Shown here one piece after another: positions 51,858-60,759 of a DNA stretch of 64,000 nt. Both the position numbers and the translations under genes were made by a program. The stretch comes from Fusibacter bizertensis. Lineage in GTDB: Bacteria > Bacillota > Clostridia > Peptostreptococcales > Acidaminobacteraceae. The notes under the pieces are model-generated. The model was not told where the DNA came from. It was given only the letters and a program-made list of their open reading frames with translations, and ran no database searches. The stretch lies in the NCBI RefSeq assembly GCF_029914245.1, contig NZ_JARYZI010000004.1:124001-188000 (forward strand). The letters are read 5' to 3'. Numbering within the stretch: the stretch's first letter is position 1; each line of letters begins with the position of its first letter.

Positions 51858-52679
51858 TCATTTTATGTCTTCTAATAATATCGATACTTCTGAAAGTATA
51901 CTAAGATTTTGAGCAATGATAATCCCTTCACCACTGAAGCCATGTTTCTCACCTGAAATTTTACAGGTGACACATCCAGATTCCTTCGCAAGCATCAAAC
52001 CAGGGGCGAGCTCCCATATATTCTTTGAAAAAATAATATGACAGCCATTTTTACCTACAGAAGTAAAGGCAAAGTCTACTGAGGATGCACCTTGAATCCT
52101 AACTCTCATGGCTTTTTCAACTAGCGCTTCTATTGCTTTCAATTGATAGCTTCTCGAAGAAGGATTTGATTTTGAGAAGTCACCAAAAGTTACAATCACA
52201 TCTTTCAGCTGTTGTCCTTTAGTCTCTTTAACCACATGAATGGACTGGTCATTTATATAAGCTCCCTTGCCACTAATCGCATAGTATAACTCATTAATTT
52301 TAGGTAAATAGATCATACTAAAGTAGGGCTCAGTACCAATCATAAGAGCAATCTGCACACCAAAGAATGGATGGCCTTGTGTGAAATTAAGTGTCCCATC
52401 TATCGGATCAAGGATCCAAGTTCTCATCTTATTTTTGGTTTTTAGATTTCCAAGGTCATGATTTTCTTCTTCTCCTATAAAACCATCTTCAGGAAAATAA
52501 TAAAGAAGTTCTTTTTTAATGCGTCGTTCCATTTCAAAATCAAGATTTGTGACGATGTCTTGCTTCCCTTTTTCCTTTATGGTAAATGACTCAGTTAACA
52601 ATTCATCGGCTGAAGAAGTGATAATCTTCTTAACAATGTCAATCAATTCTTTATCATGTATCACACTACTTTCATTCAT
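51858..52679 (-). CDS. Inositol monophosphatase family protein
   Basis: 273 residues (ATG at 52677-52679; a GTG precedes it). Metal-binding motifs of the family: FIGEEENHDLG, WILDPIDGTLNFTQGHPFFGVQIALM and the late SSVDFAF and WELAPGLMLAKESGC. Members hydrolyse inositol phosphate, 3'-phosphoadenosine phosphate or fructose 1,6-bisphosphate. Cotranscription with a debranching enzyme leaves a sugar phosphate possible. The substrate is not clear. Confidence 0.9.
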   Translation of the reverse strand: MNESSVIHDKELIDIVKKIITSSADELLTESFTIKEKGKQDIVTNLDFEMERRIKKELLYYFPEDGFIGEEENHDLGNLKTKNKMRTWILDPIDGTLNFTQGHPFFGVQIALMIGTEPYFSMIYLPKINELYYAISGKGAYINDQSIHVVKETKGQQLKDVIVTFGDFSKSNPSSRSYQLKAIEALVEKAMRVRIQGASSVDFAFTSVGKNGCHIIFSKNIWELAPGLMLAKESGCVTCKISGEKHGFSGEGIIIAQNLSILSEVSILLEDIK

Positions 52680-52835
52680 CACAAACTCACTTTCTGCTTA
52701 CAAAATACTCGTATCAATTACATGCCTATTATACCCTATTCAATCGTTTTTTAAAATTTATTCATGTTGTGAATATTTGCCTCTCAACTCTACCTAATGT
52801 TTACATAAGTGTTATATTTCAGATTTAATTTCAAC

Positions 52836-52864
52836 TTGACATTTAATTGTTTTTTTGATAATTT
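52836..52864 (+). promoter_or_regulatory. Sigma-A promoter for the hydE leader
   Basis: TTGACA (52836-52841), 17-bp spacer, TAATTT (52859-52864), transcription near 52871. It leaves a leader of about 200 bases before hydE. Confidence 0.6.
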
Positions 52865-52870
52865 ATTAAC

Positions 52871-53058
52871 AAAGAAGTCTTTTATCGAGATGCGTCTTTA
52901 TAATTGACAAGCCTTACAAATGAAAACCTAAGAGAAAAGAAAACTCTAATCTCAAAGGAGACATGAAACTTACAATTCCCAATAGCTTGAGGATTGAACT
53001 TAGTGTGCTTCTTTAGATCAGGGTGATCTGAAGTGGTATTTTTTTTACTCTATTTGAT
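52871..53058 (+). promoter_or_regulatory. Structured 5' leader of hydE ending in a terminator (riboswitch-like)
   Basis: About 190 bases with several possible stems: AGAG-AAAAGAAAA-CTCT, TCTC-AAAG-GAGA, and CAATTCC with GGATTG (about 52976-53001). A strong intrinsic terminator follows: CTTCTTTAGATCA-GGG-TGATCTGAAG then TATTTTTTTT (about 53009-53048). The terminator lies before the ribosome binding site of hydE, so transcription must be antiterminated for expression. I see no T-box, TPP, cobalamin, SAM-I or fluoride consensus. This fills the 394-base gap upstream of hydE. Class unknown. Confidence 0.55.
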
Positions 53059-53073
53059 ATATTGGAGGATTTT

Positions 53074-54159
53074 GTGAACAGGATTATTAGCTTAATTGAT
53101 TTGTTATATAAAAACGAAGACCTAGAAGACAATTTGTTACTAGAGCTTATAACGCATCTTGATGCAGATACCGCGCCTTACCTTTTTGAGAAAGCCCTTG
53201 AAAAAAAGTCAATCTTTTATAAAGACACTGTCTACATGAGGGGCCTTATTGAATTTACAAATTATTGCAAGCAGAATTGTAATTACTGCGGTATCCGTGG
53301 TAAAAATACTACAGTGGATCGCTATAGACTCAGTAAGGAAGCCATCTTAAATTGCTGTGAAGAAGGCTATAAGCTTGGATATAGAACTTTTGTTTTACAA
53401 GGTGGAGAAGATCCATTTTTCACGGATGAAGTTCTTGTCGACTTGATTCAGACCATTAAAGAATCTTATCCCGACTGTGCGATTACGTTATCAGTTGGTG
53501 AGCGATCTTATGAAAGTTACGCATTGTTAAAACAAGCAGGGACAGATAGATACCTTCTCAGACATGAAACTGCTACAAAATCCTTATACGAATCTCTACA
53601 TCCAAATATGAGCTTTGAAAATCGAAGAAATTGTTTATTCACACTTAAAGAATTAGGCTATCAAGTTGGTGCTGGTTTCATGGTTGGACTTCCAAATCAA
53701 ACGCCGACTGATTTAGTTGCAGATCTTAGATTTATAAAAGAATTAGAACCTGAAATGATCGGCATAGGTCCCTATATTCCTCACGATGAAACACCACTCA
53801 AAGGTTCTAAAGGTGGTACAGTGGAAGAGACCTTAGTTATGGTTGCACTTGCTCGTCTATTATTACCTAAAGCACTTTTGCCTTCAACAACTGCTATGGG
53901 GACACTTGATCCAAAGGGACGAGAAAAAGCACTTAAAGCTGGTGCCAATGTTGTTATGCCAAACTTATCACCAACTGACGTTCGAGAAAAGTATGAACTA
54001 TACAAAGACAAGATATGTACTGGAGACGAAGCAGCACATTGCCGCCAGTGTATAGAAGGCCGTATTAAAAGTGCAGGATTCAGAGTAGATATGGGTAGAG
54101 GCGATCACGCATCGATCCACATTCCTGAAGAAGCGAGTTCTGTTCAAATCAAACTTTAA
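53074..54159 (+). CDS. hydE: [FeFe]-hydrogenase maturase HydE, radical SAM
   Basis: 361 residues from the GTG that has GGAGG five bases upstream; the longer frame begins at TTG inside that site. Radical SAM cluster motif CKQNCNYCGIRG near residue 65, preceded by MRGLIEFTNY as in HydE, then YRLSKEAIL, FVLQGGEDPFFTDE, RYLLRHETA and GIGPYIPHDETPL. HydE acts with HydG and HydF to build the H-cluster of [FeFe] hydrogenase. No hydF, hydG or hydrogenase gene lies in the window. The leader upstream suggests conditional expression. The protein could be an HydE paralogue, but the motifs fit well. Confidence 0.92.
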   Translation: MNRIISLIDLLYKNEDLEDNLLLELITHLDADTAPYLFEKALEKKSIFYKDTVYMRGLIEFTNYCKQNCNYCGIRGKNTTVDRYRLSKEAILNCCEEGYKLGYRTFVLQGGEDPFFTDEVLVDLIQTIKESYPDCAITLSVGERSYESYALLKQAGTDRYLLRHETATKSLYESLHPNMSFENRRNCLFTLKELGYQVGAGFMVGLPNQTPTDLVADLRFIKELEPEMIGIGPYIPHDETPLKGSKGGTVEETLVMVALARLLLPKALLPSTTAMGTLDPKGREKALKAGANVVMPNLSPTDVREKYELYKDKICTGDEAAHCRQCIEGRIKSAGFRVDMGRGDHASIHIPEEASSVQIKL

Positions 54160-54168
54160 AAATTTTAA

Positions 54169-54213
54169 AAAACGAGCACTATATTCCTTAGGGATTATAG
54201 TGCTCGTTTTAAA
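54169..54213. terminator. Bidirectional terminator after hydE
   Basis: AAAACGAGCACTATA pairs with TATAGTGCTCGTTTT, with an inner TCC/GGA pairing; T-rich on both sides. Confidence 0.9.
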
Positions 54214-54245
54214 TGGTATTTTAAAACAGGATATTTTCTGTGTTC

Positions 54246-54836
54246 TCAATAAGTATACTGAATCAATTGATTATCTATGTAAATCAATTGACTCACTTTG
54301 TAATTATACCCTTCAAAGACTAACCACATTTCTCCACTTTGAATAACAGGCTTAACAACATGATTATTACAACTTGTCATTGCCATCTCAACTTCAAAAT
54401 TAAGATGAACTTCTTTTTCTTTAGGATTTAGCCTTTTAAAAGTTACTGCTTTCACTTTTATATCACATTCTCTATTTTGTGCTGCTATTGGCGCTGTTAA
54501 CCACATTCGATTCCCAATCATGTAGTTCCAAAATTCATCTGTATAGCAATTGCCAAATCTTTTGCGTATTGCTTGGTTTAGATTTTTTATGTAAAGCTTA
54601 AACGCTTCATCTTGTGAGGCAGCGGACGCATCTTGTATCGGCAATATATTGTTTAAAGTTTTAGGTGTTGCATCATAAAGTGCAACTAAAAATTTATGGG
54701 CAGTTTTTTCAGCACTTTTTTCTGTTTTTGCACTTTGAAAGTATAAAGATAACAATACCGTTCCAATAATAACTACAAAGAGAAATATCTTGATTACTTG
54801 GTGCAAATTATGTTTTGTTTTACGATTTCTATCCAT
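54246..54836 (-). CDS. Membrane-anchored protein of unknown function, paralogue of the agr-linked protein
   Basis: 196 residues from the ATG with GGGGA upstream; the longer frame adds 12 residues. A cytoplasmic basic N-terminus (MDRNRKTKHNLHQ), one membrane helix (about 15-35) and an extracytoplasmic domain. YTDEFWNYMIGNRMWLTAPIAAQ and DIKVKAVTFKRL match the protein at 37006-37590 residue for residue at many positions, and both have a preceding LYDATPKTL / IYNVSPNTY segment. It is a single gene here, between terminators. The family is not recognised. Confidence 0.75.
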   Translation of the reverse strand: MDRNRKTKHNLHQVIKIFLFVVIIGTVLLSLYFQSAKTEKSAEKTAHKFLVALYDATPKTLNNILPIQDASAASQDEAFKLYIKNLNQAIRKRFGNCYTDEFWNYMIGNRMWLTAPIAAQNRECDIKVKAVTFKRLNPKEKEVHLNFEVEMAMTSCNNHVVKPVIQSGEMWLVFEGYNYKVSQLIYIDNQLIQYTY

Positions 54837-55001
54837 ACTTCCCCTTTTTTGAGTCAAAATTATATAATTCACTAGTCTACTTAATAACTATAACCGGTTA
54901 GAATTAATTTTTTCTTAAAGGAATCTTATTTTTATCTTATATTCAAAAAATTTTGTATTCTCTGTAATTACTCTAAAACACTATTTCTTTCCATAGAAAA
55001 A

Positions 55002-55053
55002 CCTCCAAAATAGATCTTCTAATCATCATTGATTAGAATCTCTACTTTGGAGG
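55002..55053 (-). terminator. Long-stem terminator after the 55.1-kb membrane protein gene
   Basis: About 24-bp near-perfect stem (CCTCCAAAGTAGAGATTCTAATCA and its complement, tetraloop ATGA region) followed by TTTTTCT on the minus strand. Confidence 0.8.
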
Positions 55054-55096
55054 CATCATATCAGATATGCATGTAGCCCTTCGTTATTTTCTCTTC

Positions 55097-55774
55097 TTAA
55101 AGCATAGTTGCGATGGTGTTAAGAATGGTTTTTGCAATCAGGAATATAACAATAAAAGCTCCTGTTACAAGTACATTACTGACCCTCGAATATTCTACAG
55201 GGTCTGCACCATCTTGGTTGATATAATAGTGAGATCTCAAACCGAGACCAAGGTCTAATATATTCATAATGGCCATCACAAGTACTGTTAAACCAAATAT
55301 TTTATTCATCAAGTCAAACCCTTTGAGTATCGTCTCAGATAAAATTGCCGAATCAAAGAAAACATCCATGATATCGCCTTCAAGCATTGCTACACCAAAC
55401 ATACCAACAATACTCAATATTGATAGAATCACAAAAGCTTTAATGATAAGTGTAAAGACTCTTCTACCCATGCTGCTTTCTGAAAAGAGGATTTTCTCAA
55501 GTGGATGATAAACTTTTTCATATTTTTCATCATACGCTTTAACTGATACTTTTGCGATGTCTTTGCTAAGTAGATGTCTAACACTCGTTTTATCTTCTAC
55601 GATCATCGTTGCATCTTTATCTCTAGCTAGCTTGAAATACGCGTCTTTTTCTTCTTTATTCAGACCTTCAACATGAAGAACTTCACCATATTTCATATGA
55701 ATACTAAGCGCATACATTACATGTCTTTTATCACTTGCTTTAGGTGTGGATGTTACTGTTTTATTTTCACTCAT
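55097..55774 (-). CDS. Hypothetical membrane protein
   Basis: 225 residues. A soluble N-terminal half (about 1-105; charged, no motif I recognise) is followed by three hydrophobic helices (about 108-130, 155-178, 203-222). GGAGG precedes the start by seven bases. It is monocistronic between two hairpins. Function unknown; no catalytic motif is apparent. Confidence 0.7.
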   Translation of the reverse strand: MSENKTVTSTPKASDKRHVMYALSIHMKYGEVLHVEGLNKEEKDAYFKLARDKDATMIVEDKTSVRHLLSKDIAKVSVKAYDEKYEKVYHPLEKILFSESSMGRRVFTLIIKAFVILSILSIVGMFGVAMLEGDIMDVFFDSAILSETILKGFDLMNKIFGLTVLVMAIMNILDLGLGLRSHYYINQDGADPVEYSRVSNVLVTGAFIVIFLIAKTILNTIATML

Positions 55775-55915
55775 GTAAATTCCTCCGATTATATGATATT
55801 TAATTATTACCTTAATTTATGATTATTCAAACATTTACAGTAACTTTATTATAACATAATTAAGAATATTCCCCGATGTCGTTACTTAGCGTAATAAAAT
55901 TTTAATATAAGTACC

Positions 55916-55985
55916 AAAAAGAGACTATTTTCAAAACGTGCTGTACACAAAAATTGCTGTACGTTAGTTTTGAAATAGCCTCTTT
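55916..55985 (-). terminator. Terminator after the 56.0-kb gene
   Basis: Imperfect long inverted repeat: AAAGAGGCTATTTCAAAAC with GTTTTGAAAATAGTCTCTTT, nested GTACA/TGTAC in the loop, then TTTTTGG on the minus strand. Confidence 0.7.
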
Positions 55986-55992
55986 ACCATGC

Positions 55993-56451
55993 TTATTGCG
56001 ACATTTGTTCTAGTTCTAAGATAAATCTTCTTTTCTCTTCGATTAGGTCAGTCAACACATAATAAGCAATAGAAGTTTCTTCGTTACCCGTTACCATTCT
56101 GCCTTGAATATCAACTAGCAAAGCATAAAGTGATTTCTGTTGAGATAGTGCATATTCAACCAAAGGTTTTCTCTCAGTGATGTTAATAGGACCAATTGTA
56201 CGTGCAAATTGGTTCACCAGTGAAGAAATTTTATCAAACACGCCAAAATCTATCGCTTCAGCAATAGAATCTGTCAGATTTTCAACCAGTTGTTCGTAAT
56301 AACTGATATCTCTGTCAGCAGACCGAATAAAGACACCAATGAGTATACGCATACGCATATCCCCACTGTTCTCTTGAAGTTTCTTGTATTCTGCCTTAAT
56401 CTTCTTAGTAATGTCGATCCCCTTGCGTAGGATATCTCTAATATCGTACAT
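55993..56451 (-). CDS. Hypothetical all-helical soluble protein
   Basis: 152 residues predicted mostly helical, without membrane or signal segments. Charged heptad-like stretches (ILRKGIDITKKIKAEYKKLQ, DRDISYYEQLVENLTDSIAEAI) and a C-terminal helix (LTDLIEEKRRFILELEQM) suggest a helical bundle. The acidic and histidine-poor sequence lacks the ferritin EXXH motifs. GGAG precedes the start. Monocistronic, with unknown function; it lies just downstream of the suf genes but is separated by about 120 bases. Confidence 0.65.
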   Translation of the reverse strand: MYDIRDILRKGIDITKKIKAEYKKLQENSGDMRMRILIGVFIRSADRDISYYEQLVENLTDSIAEAIDFGVFDKISSLVNQFARTIGPINITERKPLVEYALSQQKSLYALLVDIQGRMVTGNEETSIAYYVLTDLIEEKRRFILELEQMSQ

Positions 56452-56575
56452 ACAAACTCCAACTTCTAATTATTTCTTCAAAAAATGAAGAAGAGACAAC
56501 AGTATATCGCTTTGATACCACAATTTACCAAAGTGTAAACCCTTATTGTCTCGAATCATTATATATTCAACTGAA

Positions 56576-57001
56576 CTATTTTTCAAGAATCACATCTAGG
56601 CAATGCCATCCTAAAGTGCCACATTTTACCCTTGCTGGCATCTTTGATAGACTTTCAAAAACTACAGCATCTTGTAGTAGCTCTATTTGCTCAGATGATA
56701 CATGCTCACCTCTAATCATACTAAGATATATATTAGCAAGTGCTTTAGCTTCTTCTACGGTTTTGTTCTTTACCAGATCAATCATGATCGACATTGCCGC
56801 TTGACTAATTGCACATCCACTACCTAAAAAAGCCGCATCAACTATTAATCCCGATTCGATTTTAACTTGAAGCGTTAAATCATCACCACAGCTAGGATTG
56901 TGTCCCCTTTCAATATGACTTGCATCTGCTAATTTGTGTTTATTGTGACCACTTCTATTATGGGACATAATAAGTTCTGTATATATGCTATCCATTGACA
57001 T
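56576..57001 (-). CDS. sufU: SUF iron-sulfur assembly protein SufU
   Basis: 141 residues from the ATG with GGGAGG upstream; the gene starts 14 bases inside sufS. Conserved cysteines in NPSCGDD, GSGCAIS and VKCGTLGWHCL, as in Gram-positive SufU, a zinc protein that accepts sulfur from SufS. The region lacks the IscU-type LPPVK motif. Last gene of the suf operon. Confidence 0.94.
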   Translation of the reverse strand: MSMDSIYTELIMSHNRSGHNKHKLADASHIERGHNPSCGDDLTLQVKIESGLIVDAAFLGSGCAISQAAMSIMIDLVKNKTVEEAKALANIYLSMIRGEHVSSEQIELLQDAVVFESLSKMPARVKCGTLGWHCLDVILEK

Positions 57002-58223
57002 AACCAAACACCTCCCTTGCATATAAAATGCCTTCTACTAAAGCATCGATTTCCTCAACGTAATTATAAATAGAAAAACTTGCTCTGCATGAAGCCGTTA
57101 TCTCTAAATACTTCATCAAAGGCTGCGTACAGTGATGACCTGCTCTTATGGCAATCCCCTTTTGATCTAATAGTGTTGCCATGTCATGCGGGTGAATTCC
57201 TTCAACATTAAAGGTGACAAGTGCACCTCTGTCTTTATCAATTTTAGGACCATATATTTGTACACATTTTAGCTCCGACAACTTTTTCATCGCATATTTT
57301 GTGATGCGTTGTTCTTTAAGTGCAATTTCCTCAAGTCCAATTGATGCTATAAAGTCAATTGCGGCAACCAGTCCAACTACACCTTCAACATGCTGTGTGC
57401 CTGCTTCAAATCTTTCAGGTACAGTTGCAAACGTCGTTTCTTGTTCTTCAACGTATTCGATCATGTCACCACCAGTTAAAAAAGGAGGCATGACTTCAAG
57501 CAGCTCGTACTTTCCATATAAAACGCCGACGCCAGTAGGACCATACATTTTATGCCCAGAAAACACAAGAAAATCAATACCCATCTCTTTTACATCAACA
57601 GGCATATGCGCGATTGCTTGAGCTGCATCTAAAACAACAACTGCACCAAATTCATGAGCACGTTTTGTTAATCGCTCGGGATCATGTATGCAGCCCAAAC
57701 CATTTGATATCCACGGGAAAGCAACTATTTTTGTCCTTGGCGTAATTTTATCAATTTCTCCAGGTAGAAAATCACCTTCTTGATCAACATACAAGTACTT
57801 TAAAATCGCGCCTTTTTCTTTCGCAATTTGTTGCCAAGGGACAATATTACTATGATGCGAAGTTATAGCAATGACAATTTCATCACCAGAGTCCACAAAT
57901 GTTCTGCCATAACTAAAAGCAATTAAATTTAGTGCTTCAGTGGCATTTTTAGTGAAAACTATTTCTCTTTCACTATTTGCACCTATAAACTCTGCTACTT
58001 TTCCACGTCCATAATCATACTGCCTTGTAGCTTCTACACTGAGAAGATGTGCCCCTCTATGAGGACTTCCGTTACTTTCTTCTAGGTATTGCCTCATTCG
58101 CTCAATCACCATACTGGGTTTTTGAGAAGTTGCAGCATGGTCTAAGTAAATGAGTGATGGATGTTGCTCAAATATCGGAAAAAAGCTTTTATAACTCTCT
58201 TGCCTCATTCGCGGCTCTACCAT
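56988..58223 (-). CDS. sufS: Cysteine desulfurase SufS
   Basis: 411 residues. Group II cysteine desulfurase: IYLDHAATSQKP, FTKNATEALNLIAFSYG, ITSHHSNIVPWQ, the PLP lysine in VFSGHKMYGPTGVGVLYG and the catalytic Cys in TASCRASFSIYN. It frees sulfur from cysteine and passes it to SufU. Start at 58221-58223 with GGAGG seven bases upstream, overlapping sufD by 35 bases. Confidence 0.95.
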   Translation of the reverse strand: MVEPRMRQESYKSFFPIFEQHPSLIYLDHAATSQKPSMVIERMRQYLEESNGSPHRGAHLLSVEATRQYDYGRGKVAEFIGANSEREIVFTKNATEALNLIAFSYGRTFVDSGDEIVIAITSHHSNIVPWQQIAKEKGAILKYLYVDQEGDFLPGEIDKITPRTKIVAFPWISNGLGCIHDPERLTKRAHEFGAVVVLDAAQAIAHMPVDVKEMGIDFLVFSGHKMYGPTGVGVLYGKYELLEVMPPFLTGGDMIEYVEEQETTFATVPERFEAGTQHVEGVVGLVAAIDFIASIGLEEIALKEQRITKYAMKKLSELKCVQIYGPKIDKDRGALVTFNVEGIHPHDMATLLDQKGIAIRAGHHCTQPLMKYLEITASCRASFSIYNYVEEIDALVEGILYAREVFGYVNG

Positions 58224-59319
58224 CTGATAACCTCCTATCCAAGGCTTCTTCTATAGATGATTTTAATCCGTCATCACCTATTGTCATCAAAACCTCTTCA
58301 AAAGAGGCCTTGATCACGAGCCTTTTTGCTGCTTCTAGTGACAACCCACGACTCATCAAATAAAAAAGTTTTTCATGGTCGAGCTGTCCTATACTCGCTG
58401 CATGTTCTCCAATCACATCATCTTCTGAACAAAGTAAAGCAGGTATAGAATCAGATTTGATTTTATCATTTAATAAAACCACAACTTCTTTCTCTTTTCC
58501 TACTGACTGAACAGAACCGGTTTCAAAGAATAAATTACCTCTAAATACTTTTTTACTATTGCCGCTTAATGCGCCTTTAGAAAGAATGTGTGATTCTGAT
58601 TTTGCACCAAAATGACGCATCGTAAAGGATAAATCTAATTGTTCGTTCTTATCACCAAAATAGAGTGATTGTAAATCTGCATTGGCGTGTCGACCTAGTA
58701 GTTGAGATTCATATGCAACAGCTTTAGTCTGTGCACCAAATTGAACATCGACGAGTTCAAGCTTTGCACCTTCTTCAACGATAGAAAAATTTTGATCAAA
58801 ATGTGCATCTGCATCGCCTAAACGCTGCAATTTTATAACTTTTACAAAACTACCTCTCTTGGCAATAACACGAGTTGTCCCATAGTGTTGTCTACTATTT
58901 TCTACATTGTCATCAGCTAAATAATCAAGAACTACGGTTAGCTTGCTCCCTTCCTCCACTACAATCAATTGATTATCCACGAGCACAGGTCGATCATCAC
59001 TCATATGATATGAGATCTTCACAACCGGTGACTGCCAATCTCTAGAGTTGGATTTTACAACGTAGCCATGGTTTTTCTCGTTGCTTATATATTCACCAAA
59101 AACTAATCCTAAGTGTTTGGTAAAGTTACTGTCTTTAAAAAGTGCTTCATGATAAGCTTCATATGGTTCAATTTCAACACCATTTCCATCCACACTAATC
59201 TGTTCAATCACTTCACCTTTTATCTCTGGAAATAAATTTTCAGGCAATGTTAATCGTTTCCAAATAGGAACTTCATAGATAGGCTTTGATGTTTTATCAT
59301 TTGTTTGATTTAATTTCAT
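58189..59319 (-). CDS. sufD: Fe-S cluster assembly protein SufD
   Basis: 376 residues from the ATG with GGAGG that lies across the sufB stop. SufB/SufD-type beta-helix protein: KLELVDVQFGAQTKAVAYESQLLGRHA, ALLCSEDDVIGEHAASIGQLDHEKLFYLMSRGL (conserved HAAS region), C-terminal helices. It pairs with SufB and SufC in the scaffold complex. Overlap with sufS shows coupling. Confidence 0.93.
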   Translation of the reverse strand: MKLNQTNDKTSKPIYEVPIWKRLTLPENLFPEIKGEVIEQISVDGNGVEIEPYEAYHEALFKDSNFTKHLGLVFGEYISNEKNHGYVVKSNSRDWQSPVVKISYHMSDDRPVLVDNQLIVVEEGSKLTVVLDYLADDNVENSRQHYGTTRVIAKRGSFVKVIKLQRLGDADAHFDQNFSIVEEGAKLELVDVQFGAQTKAVAYESQLLGRHANADLQSLYFGDKNEQLDLSFTMRHFGAKSESHILSKGALSGNSKKVFRGNLFFETGSVQSVGKEKEVVVLLNDKIKSDSIPALLCSEDDVIGEHAASIGQLDHEKLFYLMSRGLSLEAAKRLVIKASFEEVLMTIGDDGLKSSIEEALDRRLSDGRAANEAREL

Positions 59320-59330
59320 GTCTTCCTCCA

Positions 59331-60734
59331 TTAGCCAATTGTACCTTCGAGTTCTAAAGTAATCAGGTTGTTAAGTTCTACCGCATATTCAAGTGGCAAT
59401 TCTTTAGTAATCGGCTCTACAAAACCTCTTACGATCATTGCTTTTGCTTCAGCCTCATCTATGCCTCTGCTCATAAGATAGAATATGGTTTCATCACTTA
59501 TACGTCCTATTTTAGCCTCATGTCCAATATCTACTTGGTCATTTCCTATCTCTATAATTGGCACTGTATCTGATTTTGATCTATTATCTAGCATCAAGGA
59601 TTCGCAGTTTACGGTTGATTTAACGTTAGTGGCATTTGGGGTAACTCTAAGCAGCCCCCTATAAAAAGCATGACCGCCGTCTTTTGAGATCGATTTTGAG
59701 TTGACGATTGAGGTAGTGTTTGGGGCTGCGTGAAGCACTTTTGTCCCTGTGTCAAGGTATTGACCTTTCGCAGCAAATGTAATCCCTGTGAACTCACTAG
59801 ATGCACCTTCACCTCTGAGGATACTCATAGGGTATAACATGGAAACCCTAGAACCAAATGAACCAGATACCCATTCGATCTTGCCATTTTTGTCAACTGC
59901 TGATCTTTTGGTGTTCAGGTTATACATATTTCGAGACCAGTTCTCAATTGTACTATATCTTAATTTAGCATCTTCCTTTACAAATAATTCAACAGCTCCA
60001 GCATGTAAGTTTTGAACAGAATACTTAGGTGCTGAACAGCCCTCGATAAAGTGTAAACTTGCGCCCTTTTCAACGATAATCAAAGTATGCTCAAATTGAC
60101 CTGCACCTTTTGCATTGAGTCTAAAATAGGATTGTAATGGTAGTTCAACTTTCACGCCTGCAGGCACATAAACAAATGAGCCACCTGACCAAACTGCGCC
60201 ATGTAGTGCGGAAAACTTATGATCACGGTTCGTGATAATCGTCATAAAATACTTGCGTACAATTTCCTCATACTCTTTTACCGCTGTATCCATATCTGTA
60301 TAGATTACGCCTTGCTCAGTCAATTCTGCTTGAAGCGAGTGATAAACAACCTCAGAGTCGTACTGTGCACCTACACCAGCAAGAGACTTGCGTTCCGCTT
60401 CTGGTATACCTAGTCTTTCAAAAGTCTCTTTGATATCGTCTGGCACATCGTCCCAACTTGTTTTCATGTCTGTATTAGGACGTACGTAGTGCACTATATT
60501 CTCCACATCGAGTTCACTTAAATCCGCTCCCCATGTGGGTATAGGTTTTGATTTGTAGATTTCAAGTGATTTTAGTCTATATTCTAACATCCACTGGGGC
60601 TCATTTTTTTCTCTAGAGATGTCTCTTATAATATCTTCTGTTAAGCCTTTGTCCGCTACAAATCTATGGTCTTCCTGATTGATTACATCATAGATACCGC
60701 GATCGACATCGGCTATAAATGTTTTATTAGCCAT
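59331..60734 (-). CDS. sufB: Fe-S cluster assembly protein SufB
   Basis: 467 residues. SufB family motifs: AVWSGGSFVYVPAGVKVELPLQSYFR, FIEGCSAPKY, WVSGSFGSRVSMLYP, and IGNDQVDIGHEAKIGRISDETIFYLMSRG. It is the scaffold subunit on which clusters assemble. Start has GGAGG. It is 11 bases upstream of sufD and 25 bases after sufC. Confidence 0.95.
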   Translation of the reverse strand: MANKTFIADVDRGIYDVINQEDHRFVADKGLTEDIIRDISREKNEPQWMLEYRLKSLEIYKSKPIPTWGADLSELDVENIVHYVRPNTDMKTSWDDVPDDIKETFERLGIPEAERKSLAGVGAQYDSEVVYHSLQAELTEQGVIYTDMDTAVKEYEEIVRKYFMTIITNRDHKFSALHGAVWSGGSFVYVPAGVKVELPLQSYFRLNAKGAGQFEHTLIIVEKGASLHFIEGCSAPKYSVQNLHAGAVELFVKEDAKLRYSTIENWSRNMYNLNTKRSAVDKNGKIEWVSGSFGSRVSMLYPMSILRGEGASSEFTGITFAAKGQYLDTGTKVLHAAPNTTSIVNSKSISKDGGHAFYRGLLRVTPNATNVKSTVNCESLMLDNRSKSDTVPIIEIGNDQVDIGHEAKIGRISDETIFYLMSRGIDEAEAKAMIVRGFVEPITKELPLEYAVELNNLITLELEGTIG

Positions 60735-60759
60735 TATTCCTCCTAATTCTCGTTGTCAC

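Noticed and set aside
52871-53058. hydE leader tested by eye for T-box, SAM-I, TPP and cobalamin motifs
   Set aside because: None of the conserved blocks was found, so I report it only as an unassigned leader.
55002-55053. Long palindrome considered as a miniature transposable element
   Set aside because: It is single copy in the window, ends in a T run and follows a gene, so terminator is the simpler explanation.
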